8,460 bases of DNA from Nitrososphaerota archaeon (GTDB taxonomy: Archaea > Thermoproteota > Nitrososphaeria > Nitrososphaerales > CADDZS01): positions 1 to 8,460 of the forward strand of contig DAHVAI010000239.1 of the NCBI GenBank assembly GCA_027314685.1, read 5' to 3'. The position numbers were made by a program, and so were the translations under genes. The notes below the pieces were generated by a model. The model was not told where the DNA came from and did no database searches. It saw nothing but the letters and a program-made list of their open reading frames with translations. Shown piece by piece: positions 1-5,788 of the stretch (its first letter is position 1; the number at the start of each line of letters is the position of its first letter).

Positions 1-173
1 AAGAAATCACAAGCAGTCCGGACATATTCGACCGCAGCCTCGACATCATTTTTAGGCAGGCTTCATCACGAGTTCGACAAGCTATTCTGGAAGAGATCAA
101 AAGTAAATTCGGTCTTTCTGAATGCGCTAGCAATCTTAGAGAGGCGTTTGCTGAGGCAAATTCCCATTTCTAG
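1..173 (+). CDS. C-terminal end of a truncated gene, possibly a NitrOD5-like helical domain
   Basis: An open frame enters from the left edge (first full codon at 3) and ends with TAG at 171-173, giving the last 56 residues of a protein. The tail is helical and amphipathic: it contains DIFDRSLDIIFRQASSRVRQ, then AILEEIKSKFGL, then LREAFAEANSHF. A Phe-x-x-x-Leu-x-x-Ile-Phe stretch followed by a helix and Lys-x-Phe resembles the small C-terminal helical domain (NitrOD5) that I recall from many Nitrososphaera proteins, often in sensor or regulatory proteins. That assignment is from memory of the pattern, not from a search. The start and the rest of the protein lie outside the window, so no function can be given. 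Confidence 0.55.
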   Translation, partial: EITSSPDIFDRSLDIIFRQASSRVRQAILEEIKSKFGLSECASNLREAFAEANSHF

Positions 174-378
174 TCTCAGCCGAAGGGAATGCATCGGCCC
201 TAAATAACGCTGCAACAATTTTCAAAGACTTTCTAGCATGCCTTGATTTGCACACGAATATACTCAACAGCCAAATACTTGGAATCGCCGTAGATTCCAC
301 AAGCAACGTTTTCTTGGAAGAAGAAAGCAATCGGAAGAGGCAATTTATCGAAGTTGCGAGAATGCAACGCAGATCTCC

Positions 379-521
379 CGACGTTCGTGGATGGAGACTT
401 TGCGAGATATTGAGCGTGATAGATGACGGCGGAGTAAGGCCAACGCACATAATGTATCGCGCGAACATATCGTAAGTCGCTGAAAGTGCTCGAGCAACTA
501 GGTCTAGTCGTTAACTCTTGA
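379..521 (+). pseudogene. Decayed winged-helix regulator, frameshifted copy of the gene at 617-940
   Basis: Three short in-phase pieces match the intact winged-helix gene downstream in order. At 379-399 the reading is RRSWMET, against RRSRMET in the intact gene. At 401-472 it is CEILSVIDDGG followed by THIMYRANIS. At 474-518 it is KSLKVLEQLGLVVNS, the expected next helix and start of the wing. The phase changes at about 400 (ACT-T-TGC, against ACT-ATC-TGC in the paralogue) and again at about 473 (TCG-T-AAG), each consistent with a two-base loss. A TGA at 519-521 stops the wing, and the C-terminal half is missing. The nucleotide similarity to the neighbour suggests a tandem duplication followed by decay. 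A longer frame continues upstream to about 155 without a convincing start. Confidence 0.7.
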
Positions 522-578
522 GCCGCATGATGCTCTCCGGTTTTTGCCCAAGATCTCTTGAAAATGGCAATTTTGCTG

Positions 579-586
579 AAATATAT
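579..586 (+). promoter_or_regulatory. TATA element for the winged-helix gene at 617
   Basis: AAATATAT lies 28-38 bp before the GTG/ATG at 614/617. This is the spacing expected for an archaeal TATA box driving a transcript that starts at or just before the start codon. No Shine-Dalgarno site is present between them. Confidence 0.5.
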
Positions 587-616
587 CTCACTGCCTTGCC
601 ATTCTGATAAACCGTG

Positions 617-940
617 ATGGACTCGCATTCGGAAATTGCTTCATTAAGGCAAGTACAGATAGGAGTTAGCGAACACCACATTGTCCGCAGGTCGAGGATG
701 GAGACTATCTGCGAAGTGCTACACGTCATAGAATCCGGTGCAACGAAAATCACGCACATTATGTACCGGGCAAACATCTCCTGGAAGGTCATGAACGAAC
801 TCCTTGAAATGGTTGAAAAACAAGGATTCGTTGTTACGAGCTCGCAGCAGGGCAAAGTTGTGTATAACCTGACCGATAAAGGTAGAGCGCTACTGCACCA
901 ATACAGTCAAATCAGGGACGAGCTTTCCTTCGAAATATAG
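617..940 (+). CDS. Winged helix-turn-helix transcriptional regulator
   Basis: Encodes 107 residues of a small single-domain DNA-binding protein, predicted to act as a dimer in the cytoplasm. After about 25 variable residues, RRSRMETICEVLHVIESGA forms helix 1. KITHIMYRANISWKVMNELL gives the helix-turn-helix, with the recognition helix beginning near Ser-Trp-Lys. MVEKQGFVVTSSQQGKVVYN forms the wing, and LTDKGRALLHQY is a C-terminal helix likely used for dimerisation. The THIMYRANIS block and the Y-x-L-T-x-K-G motif are typical of the abundant short winged-helix proteins of thaumarchaea (ArnR1-like type). ATG at 617 is chosen; GTG at 614 is directly adjacent and in frame, and ATG at 698 would lose the N-terminal extension. 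A TATA element at 579-586 fits leaderless expression. A broken paralogue lies immediately upstream. The target genes are unknown. Confidence 0.85.
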   Translation: MDSHSEIASLRQVQIGVSEHHIVRRSRMETICEVLHVIESGATKITHIMYRANISWKVMNELLEMVEKQGFVVTSSQQGKVVYNLTDKGRALLHQYSQIRDELSFEI

Positions 941-1018
941 ACGCCGTTACTGGTCTCAATTTTGGTAATTACACATCGCAGGAGATAAAGCTCTTCGTCA
1001 TTCTCACTAGTGTAGCGT

Positions 1019-1189
1019 TCATACTGGAATTTGAATAGTAAAGTATCTTTTGAGCGCCGCAAGTGGAACGATTATTCCAACAGTAGATACCAAGACAAAT
1101 ATCGTTGTTGAAGTAGATACCTCTTGATTTGTGTAGGATAGATTTTCATGATGCCTGAAGGTCTTGTAGCTATCTTGGAACCTGAATCT
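1019..1189 (-). pseudogene. Possible remnant of a membrane-anchored protein tail
   Basis: On the minus strand, an open frame of 56 codons with no ATG, GTG or plausible TTG start ends in TGA at 1019-1021. Its second half reads VSTSTTIFVLVSTVGIIVPL then AALKRYF: a Ser/Thr-rich stretch, a hydrophobic helix, and a short tail with basic residues. The Pro-Leu-Ala-Ala-Leu before the basic tail also occurs in the remnant at 7872-8108, and the gene at 5185 has Pro-Met-Ala-Ala-Leu. The lack of a start, and a stop just upstream at 1190-1192, suggest debris of a surface protein, but a chance open frame is quite possible. Confidence 0.25.
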
Positions 1190-1315
1190 TCACACAATTA
1201 GGGCAATTCCAAAATTTCTCCAGATACAAAAGTCATAGTTTCTGATAAGCATTGAGTGGCCTGATTTTTCTGCGACTTTTGGGAGTTTATGCATCGGGTC
1301 CTAAATCTGAAAGTC

Positions 1316-1406
1316 TCCATTATTGGACACAATTTCCACAAAAAAGACCGATAATGGAATCAATCTCACTAAATAGAAGCGACTATTATTTTTCCAATAG
1401 TGGAAA
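1316..1406. promoter_or_regulatory. Cluster of TCCA/TGGA palindromes upstream of the secreted protein gene
   Basis: TCCA-TTAT-TGGA (1316-1327) and TTTCCA-ATAG-TGGAAA (1391-1406) are perfect palindromes with 4-base centres. Between them, TTTCCA (1333-1338) and TGGAA (1355-1359) form a wider pair, and ATAATGGA is an inverted partial copy of TCCATTAT. The cluster lies about 75-165 bp before the TATA box at 1481. Binding by a dimeric regulator is inference. Confidence 0.35.
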
Positions 1407-1480
1407 TTTTTCTTTCTGCCAAGAAATTTCTGGAATTGATGAATTTGTCAGTCGGACATCATGAAAAATTTGAGAACTCT

Positions 1481-1487
1481 TATATAA
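1481..1487 (+). promoter_or_regulatory. TATA box of the 739-residue secreted protein gene
   Basis: TATATAA lies 26-32 bp before the ATG at 1513, in the sequence CTCTTATATAATTC. This is a near-ideal archaeal TATA element, the best in the window. Its spacing places the transcription start at or next to the start codon, so the mRNA is probably leaderless. Confidence 0.7.
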
Positions 1488-1512
1488 TTCGTATCGGTTT
1501 TCGCTATACGCC

Positions 1513-3732
1513 ATGTATTCTATGAATCTTTTTTCTAGAAAAACAAAGCTGTTTCTAGCTTCATTCGCTGTTCTCGCTGTTTTGCTGACAAGTGGAGCTG
1601 TGACTACTTCGGCATTCTCCTTGTCTTCAAGCAGTTCGAGTGTCAAGACTAGCACCCAATTGGGGGCACCATCACACGCAACCTATTCTGGACCTGTTTC
1701 AAAGTTTCTACTTGGTCCGTATAGGACAACACCTGTGTTAGGATCTTTTGCAACTACAATGAACATAGCTAACCAAAAATTCCAGTCGGGACCTAACCTC
1801 AATCCAAGACCTGCTACTGTTCACGCCGTAGCGGGTGTCGACATGTCTGCAGCGTCGACCACGGTTCCACCAGTTGTGAACTGTGTTACAGCATCTTCAA
1901 TGTGCGCATCAATTATCAACAACAAGCTGTGGGCAAAGACTACACCAGGAGTCAATGCTGTCGATAGTGGCGCTTCGTACGGACAGGATGTCGAGCCTCC
2001 CGACCAATCAGTGTGCGTTGGCAACGGCTACGTAATGCAAGCTGAAAACATCGGAGAGCTTCAAGTCTATTCCACGGGTCTTGCACCCCAATCAGGCATT
2101 ATTACACTTGACAGTCTGATGGGTCTGACTACAATTCCAGCTAGCATGGGCGGACCATGGAGCAGCGGTGGCGATGTTTCATGCCTCTATGATTACGGCA
2201 ATGGAGGTCACTGGTTTGTGACGGAGTTTGTTTCAAACAGTTCTGAAGCTAGCGGCGGAACATTCTCTGGTTGCTTTGCTGCGAAGCTGATGGGCTGTTT
2301 CGAAGGAATTGCTGTCAGTATCACAAACAACCCGCTCGGCGCCTATAACGTCTACTTCCTCAATCCAAACCTCGTAAACAATGATCCAGGCGCCGGATAC
2401 CTTCTGAATGACTTCGCAAAGATCGGCAACACACAGGATGCGTTCCTGTTATCCTACGATGAATTCAACTTGAACTCGGCGACAGTTCCAGCCTGCCCTG
2501 CCTTCGGATGCTTTGGATTTAACGGAGCCCAGCAGTTTGCGTTCAACAAGAACGCGCTCGAGGAAGGCTTTCCTGTCACTGAACCAAACAATACACCTGA
2601 TCCATACTTTAACGTCGCTTACGTAAACATGGGCAACTCTCCAGGATTGTATCCAATACCCGCAAACTCGCCATTCCAGCCTGCAAGCGCAAGTTGCTTC
2701 CAGGGAACGTACGCTGGATTCGTGTGCTGGTACCAAGCAATTCCTGCAATGTCACCAGACCCGACTCAGTTTGACAACAATAACGGCGGCACCGGATTTG
2801 TCGTTGCTGGCTTGGACTTTTTCGGTCTTGGCGACAATAGAGAAGCGGTGTTTGCTTGGACTGATCTATCGGCCCTCAACAGCAACACTTGCAGCCTCTG
2901 CGGCAACATCGGATTCTCAGGACAGATATTCAATAACGTCAACTCGTACATAGATGAGGGTCTATCCTGTCTTGTTGAAAACGGCGGAACTTGCGGCCTC
3001 GGTCAACAAAAGGTAGGCGACATTCCGCTCGGCAACAACTGTGCTGCTCTCGGACTAAACGCATCTGATGTGCCGAACGGTTGTCCTGAAGGCGGCATTG
3101 CAAGCAACTTCGATGGAGTAACACAGGTCTCGTATGCAGGCGGAAACATTTGGTTTGGAATCAGCACGCTGATCAGCCAGACCCTATCCAGTGGCTCTCA
3201 AACACACCTGGGCATTGCATATTACGTCGTAGGCACCAGCCAGTTTGTGGGGGCAACTCCCACATTCACTCTGACTGACCAAGCGTACGTGACTGCGATG
3301 AATGCAGACTTGGAGTTCCCGGCGATCGCTGCAACTGATGGAAACCTCGCACTGCTAACGTTCACAATCAACGGCGCAAACTACTATCCAAGCACAGGAT
3401 TTGGAATCATGACGACGAGCTCTCATGGGCTACTTGCATCAAAAATGTTCATTGCGGACTTGGGTCAATCACCACAAGACGGCTTTACAGAATACCTCGG
3501 ATATTCCACAGCGAACAACGGCTTGTCGACAAGGCCTAGATGGGGCGACTATAGCGCAGCAATCTACGAACCAATGAAGCCAGGTTCGACTACAGGCGCA
3601 ATTTACTTTGCGACAGAATTCATAAACGCTCCACCATGCTCCAGCTCGCAATTCCAGCAAGACACTTCTTGCGGAATGACCAGGGACCCATTCGCAAACT
3701 GGGATAACTCAATAAACTCACTATCAGTCTAG
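1513..3732 (+). CDS. Large secreted cysteine-rich protein, predicted beta-propeller-like
   Basis: Encodes 739 residues. A signal peptide is clear: basic SRKTK, then LFLASFAVLAVLLTSGAV, then a probable cleavage region at TTSAFS (residues 31-36). No C-terminal anchor or lipobox is seen, so the protein is probably released or held non-covalently at the cell surface. The mature part is rich in Gly, Asn, Ser and aromatics and has 18 cysteines, many closely paired (residues 123/131, 328/333, 460/463, 486/494), suggesting disulfides. Conserved-looking blocks are EPPDQSVCVGNGYVMQAENI (161-180), FAKIGNTQDAFLLSYDEFN (301-319), NGAQQFAFNKNAL (337-349) and RWGDYSAAIYEP (676-687) with ANWDNSINSL near the C terminus. 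I recall the same order (PPDQ-CVGNG, GAQ-yaf-k-aL, RWGDYSAA, ANW) in uncharacterised secreted actinobacterial proteins; repeated hydrophobic strands suggest a propeller. No catalytic motif is recognised. ATG 1513 fits the TATA spacing; ATG 1522 is an alternative. Confidence 0.88.
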   Translation: MYSMNLFSRKTKLFLASFAVLAVLLTSGAVTTSAFSLSSSSSSVKTSTQLGAPSHATYSGPVSKFLLGPYRTTPVLGSFATTMNIANQKFQSGPNLNPRPATVHAVAGVDMSAASTTVPPVVNCVTASSMCASIINNKLWAKTTPGVNAVDSGASYGQDVEPPDQSVCVGNGYVMQAENIGELQVYSTGLAPQSGIITLDSLMGLTTIPASMGGPWSSGGDVSCLYDYGNGGHWFVTEFVSNSSEASGGTFSGCFAAKLMGCFEGIAVSITNNPLGAYNVYFLNPNLVNNDPGAGYLLNDFAKIGNTQDAFLLSYDEFNLNSATVPACPAFGCFGFNGAQQFAFNKNALEEGFPVTEPNNTPDPYFNVAYVNMGNSPGLYPIPANSPFQPASASCFQGTYAGFVCWYQAIPAMSPDPTQFDNNNGGTGFVVAGLDFFGLGDNREAVFAWTDLSALNSNTCSLCGNIGFSGQIFNNVNSYIDEGLSCLVENGGTCGLGQQKVGDIPLGNNCAALGLNASDVPNGCPEGGIASNFDGVTQVSYAGGNIWFGISTLISQTLSSGSQTHLGIAYYVVGTSQFVGATPTFTLTDQAYVTAMNADLEFPAIAATDGNLALLTFTINGANYYPSTGFGIMTTSSHGLLASKMFIADLGQSPQDGFTEYLGYSTANNGLSTRPRWGDYSAAIYEPMKPGSTTGAIYFATEFINAPPCSSSQFQQDTSCGMTRDPFANWDNSINSLSV

Positions 3733-3735
3733 CGT

Positions 3736-3787
3736 GAAGGCAGGATAACCTGTCCTTCAACCCTTCTCTTTTTTTCTATCTTTTTTT
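3736..3787 (+). terminator. Hairpin plus T-tracts after the secreted protein gene
   Basis: GAAGGCAGG (3736-3744) and CCTGTCCTTC (3749-3758) form a 9-bp stem with one bulged T and an ATAA loop. Two T-rich runs follow (3768-3775 and 3780-3787), each at least seven T. It begins four bases after the stop codon. T-tracts alone suffice for archaeal termination; the stem adds support. On the opposite strand these runs are A-tracts, so it serves the plus-strand gene only. Confidence 0.7.
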
Positions 3788-3801
3788 GTTCAGAGTAATA
3801 C

Positions 3802-4473
3802 CTAGTTCAGATTGAACTCTGCTGTGATTACATCCGAACTCATTTGCGTGGAACTTTGTCCGTAGGACCAGCTCAGAGTCAGTTGGACTTGAATTGTACC
3901 AGGTTGCGATATCACTAAATTGTAACCGCTCCAGCACCCAGGAGTTGTCACGCTGCTGTTGCTCCCTGGAGCAACCGGTGAGGGCGCCTCTGCAATATCA
4001 CATCTTACCGTTGAAACCTCTTTTACGTTGCCAGAGAGTATTGTTGCGTTGAGGCCGCTACCGCCACCTCTAACGACATAGATTGTGTCGTTTCCGACAT
4101 TCTCGAAGTTAATGAGGAAGCTGATAGATTGGTTTTCTGTCCCATACTGGCTAGTGTATGCTTCCACGGAAAGGATCTTGACATTAGAGTTGGGTGAGTA
4201 CGTGAAAGAGCCTTGAGTAGGGACCGGCGTAACTGTTGATGAATTAGAGGTCGTTGAAAAGCTGGACGTTGTGTTTGCGCGAATCATAGTGTTTGCTGAC
4301 GTTGCTACAGACGTGGTGCTACTAGTTTCGACGGAGTAACTGTTGGTTAAACTCTGGCTAGACGTTGTGCCACTAGCATTCAATGAAGGAATCGTATAGT
4401 ACAACCCAAGACCGATTCCAACTACCAGAATTGCCGCCACGGCTGATGTCACTACTATCGTGCTAGTATTCAT
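3802..4473 (-). CDS. Membrane-anchored surface protein with Ser/Thr-rich linker
   Basis: Encodes 223 residues. Residues 6-27 (IVVTSAVAAILVVGIGLGLY) form one N-terminal membrane helix, probably an uncleaved anchor with the rest outside the cell. Residues 32-90 are a Ser/Thr/Asn-rich low-complexity linker suited to glycosylation, and seven N-x-S/T sequons occur in the protein. From about residue 97 the sequence alternates like a beta-sandwich (VKILSVEAYTSQYG, ISFLINFENVGNDTIYVV, IQVQLTLSWSYG), similar in character to CARDB/Ig-like surface domains: NFENVGNDTIYV resembles the usual N-x-G-x-x-x strand pattern. Two cysteines, 158 and 180, could form one disulfide. It converges on the large secreted gene and shares the layout of the protein at 5789-6622. 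Function is unknown; adhesion or surface-layer association is only a guess. The ATG is favoured by the TATA element at 4500-4507. Confidence 0.85.
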   Translation of the reverse strand: MNTSTIVVTSAVAAILVVGIGLGLYYTIPSLNASGTTSSQSLTNSYSVETSSTTSVATSANTMIRANTTSSFSTTSNSSTVTPVPTQGSFTYSPNSNVKILSVEAYTSQYGTENQSISFLINFENVGNDTIYVVRGGGSGLNATILSGNVKEVSTVRCDIAEAPSPVAPGSNSSVTTPGCWSGYNLVISQPGTIQVQLTLSWSYGQSSTQMSSDVITAEFNLN

Positions 4474-4499
4474 TTGCTTTGACTCTCCACTACGATTTC

Positions 4500-4507
4500 C
4501 TATAAGT
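4500..4507 (-). promoter_or_regulatory. TATA-like element for the minus-strand surface protein
   Basis: On the minus strand ACTTATAG lies 27-34 bp before the ATG at 4473, in range for a leaderless archaeal promoter. It is a weaker match than the box at 1481. Confidence 0.4.
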
Positions 4508-4560
4508 TGTGGACCAGTTTCTATTTAGCTCTATGTTTTGCAAGTGCCGTAGACAGGCTA

Positions 4561-4588
4561 AGAACAAGTGTTCTAAATCCTAGGTTTA
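4561..4588. repeat. Two adjacent palindromes upstream of the minus-strand surface protein
   Basis: AGAACA-AG-TGTTCT (4561-4574) has perfect 6-bp arms. It is followed directly by TAAATCCTAGGTTTA (4574-4588), which is near-symmetric about CCTAGG. Both lie about 90-115 bp upstream of the start at 4473 and just behind its TATA-like element. They could be operators or cruciform-forming sites; no protein is known to bind them. Confidence 0.35.
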
Positions 4589-4784
4589 AGTAGATCACAA
4601 CATGGCCGACTCGCTTGTTTTAAGCACAAACCTGTTAGAGCATAGGTAGAACAGTAAAATAATGGTTATTGCTTGCATCATTCCAATAAATTGAGTAGAC
4701 CAAAGCTTGATCACTTTGCTTAGAGGTTTCGATGGCCTCGTTTTGAAGCATCATATGAGCCTGGGGAAGAGCGTAAACCCAGCT

Positions 4785-4964
4785 TTATGAGCAGTGTCCC
4801 TGGAAACGTTTTGAAGTGTGCTTGCAACCGCTGCACAGAGTTTTCCAGTCGTTATACTTGAGGTACGCTGTTAGCAGTTGCGATTTCTTCTCGAAGCATT
4901 TCAGCTTTTTGCTGCTTTCAATCAAAGCCTTTCTCGAAGATTTAGGGCAGTTTCTTTTTGCGGC
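4785..4964 (-). pseudogene. Cys/His-rich open frame, possible zinc-finger remnant
   Basis: On the minus strand 59 codons are open from just after a TGA (4965-4967) to TAA (4785-4787), with no ATG; a TTG at 4923-4925 is the only candidate start and would give 46 residues. The C-terminal part has C-x2-C followed by Lys-His and ends in RFQGHCS, a possible metal-binding pattern (LCSGCKHTSKRFQGHC). The same frame continues after the stop for another 49 codons to TAA at 4635-4637, including an ATG-ATG at 4749-4754. One interrupted frame of about 109 codons suggests a decayed gene. Chance is also possible, since no promoter or known homologue supports it. Confidence 0.25.
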
Positions 4965-5113
4965 TCATTGGTCTACCAATGTGGCCCGAAATGTCGTTTC
5001 TAGTTAAAACAATGCTCTGACCACTGAAAACATTGTGCGTTAGCTGGAGCTAGCTTTAACCTTCGATTGATTTCGCACGAAAAAGTGTCCATCTTTGGGA
5101 ATTAGTTTCCAGA

Positions 5114-5123
5114 TTGGGCCCAA
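5114..5123. promoter_or_regulatory. Palindrome TTGGGCCCAA, copy 1
   Basis: A perfect 10-bp palindrome about 60 bp before the start of the small exported protein and 21 bp upstream of its TATA-like element. An identical copy lies at 7205-7214 before another membrane-protein gene. A shared operator is inferred from the repeat and its position. Confidence 0.4.
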
Positions 5124-5144
5124 GTAATTTTACTGTCGATTCCC

Positions 5145-5151
5145 TTTTAAG
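5145..5151 (+). promoter_or_regulatory. TATA-like element for the exported protein at 5185
   Basis: TTTTAAG lies 34-40 bp before the TTG at 5185. It would place the transcription start at about 5172-5178, giving a leader of a few bases. Confidence 0.35.
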
Positions 5152-5184
5152 CAACTAGACCCACGGTATAGATTTGAAATTCAC

Positions 5185-5706
5185 TTGCAATCAAAGCTTG
5201 CGAAGTTGAGCATCGCCAGTTCTCTAGTAGTTCTGGTTGTATTGTTATCTGTAACTCCATTTGCGGTTTCGGCAGACAGTGGACCAACTAGCGGAGTTCA
5301 AGGGTGCACAGTGAATTGGAGTTTGCCCCATGGAACTTATACTCAGGGCGAAACAGAAACAGCTACTATCGCAACGAACTGCGAAGGTAGTGGAGCATGG
5401 TTACTATGTCAGATCACTCCTCCGAGTGTGCTCACTTGTCTAAAGTCATCGAACATCGTAGCTCACGGCCTCTTTAATTGCCCCTGCCCTGATGGGTACA
5501 CATTTTTCAACATGCAGTTGCCTGTGGGTCATTACTTTTTCATTGCAATTGTAGGGACGCACATAATAGGTAAGAACTTGGCAGTTGCGCCATTTCAAGT
5601 AGTTACGCCTCAATTCCCTGCTGGAGTTTTAACTGCCGTAGCTACGCCGATGGCGGCGCTGGGTGGTTTCTGGTTGTTGGCGAAAAGAAAACAACCTAAA
5701 ATCTAG
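5185..5706 (+). CDS. Small exported Cys-rich protein with sorting-like C-terminal helix
   Basis: Encodes 173 residues from TTG; no in-frame ATG occurs before the signal peptide, and the frame upstream of TTG has no better start. Residues 1-30 are a signal peptide (KLAKLSIASSLVVLVVLLSV, probable cleavage after AVSA). The mature part has six cysteines (41, 66, 75, 85, 99, 101), an even number compatible with three disulfides, and strand-rich segments such as TYTQGETETATIATN and GHYFFIAIVGTHIIGKNLAV. The C terminus is tripartite: TPQFPAG (141-147), a hydrophobic helix (148-165), and the basic tail KRKQPKI. This matches the layout of PEF/PEFG-CTERM signals that thaumarchaeal archaeosortases are thought to process, but with PQFP in place of PEF. 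The alternative is a plain C-terminal membrane anchor. Molecular function is unknown. Confidence 0.8.
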   Translation: MQSKLAKLSIASSLVVLVVLLSVTPFAVSADSGPTSGVQGCTVNWSLPHGTYTQGETETATIATNCEGSGAWLLCQITPPSVLTCLKSSNIVAHGLFNCPCPDGYTFFNMQLPVGHYFFIAIVGTHIIGKNLAVAPFQVVTPQFPAGVLTAVATPMAALGGFWLLAKRKQPKI

Positions 5707-5731
5707 ACAGTTTTTGTAGTCACTACCAATC

Positions 5732-5740
5732 CTTTTATCG
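5732..5740 (+). promoter_or_regulatory. TATA-like element for the anchored protein at 5789
   Basis: CTTTTATCG lies about 50-57 bp before the ATG, so transcription would start near 5760-5765 with a leader of about 25 bases. A palindrome GTAGTCACTAC (5716-5726) sits immediately upstream. The element is weak, and co-transcription with the preceding gene (82-base gap) is also possible. Confidence 0.3.
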
Positions 5741-5788
5741 TTTCATTCCCAAGATCGGCCATAGAATGGGCCAGGTCTAGAAAGATTA

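Larger units (their letters stand above)
941..1512. other. Gene-poor stretch with possible remnants and promoter region
   Basis: There is no convincing intact gene in these 570 bases. It holds a 10-bp direct repeat AGTAGATACC (1082-1091 and 1112-1121, 30 bp apart) and a minus-strand open frame with a membrane-helix-like segment (1019-1189). A second minus-strand 40-codon frame (1198-1320, ATG to TAA) lies just beside it. Two TCCA-n4-TGGA palindromes fall at 1316-1327 and 1391-1406. The promoter of the large secreted protein is at its right end. Confidence 0.5.
4474..5184. other. Gene-poor divergent region with palindromes
   Basis: About 710 bases lie between two outward-facing surface-protein genes with no convincing intact gene. 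It holds two adjacent palindromes (4561-4574 and 4574-4588), a perfect CATTGG-TCTA-CCAATG hairpin (4966-4981), and TAGCT-GG-AGCTA (5041-5052). The palindrome TTGGGCCCAA (5114-5123) and a minus-strand open frame of cysteine/histidine-rich character (4785-4964) are also here. Promoter elements are at both ends. Confidence 0.5.

Noticed and set aside
136..855. Three minus-strand open frames of 110-131 codons
   Set aside because: They are antisense to the better-supported winged-helix gene and its decayed copy, and recreate parts of those genes in reverse (for example MFARYIMCV is the reverse of the MYRANIS region twice).
1082..1121. 10-bp direct repeat AGTAGATACC, 30 bp apart
   Set aside because: Considered as a CRISPR or iteron start, but there are only two copies and no further units.
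1252..1464. 70-codon plus-strand open frame from TTG
   Set aside because: It covers the palindrome cluster of the promoter region, has no promoter of its own and has no recognisable protein features.
1821..3660. Several 60-95 codon frames inside the large secreted protein gene
   Set aside because: They lie wholly inside a 739-codon gene with a clear signal peptide and promoter, so they are shadow frames.
4966..4981. Perfect hairpin CATTGG-TCTA-CCAATG
   Set aside because: Considered as a terminator, but no T-run follows and no gene ends nearby. Short stems of this size arise by chance.
4816..5007. 63-codon plus-strand open frame
   Set aside because: Composition looks random, with no start context. 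The opposite strand reads at least as well.
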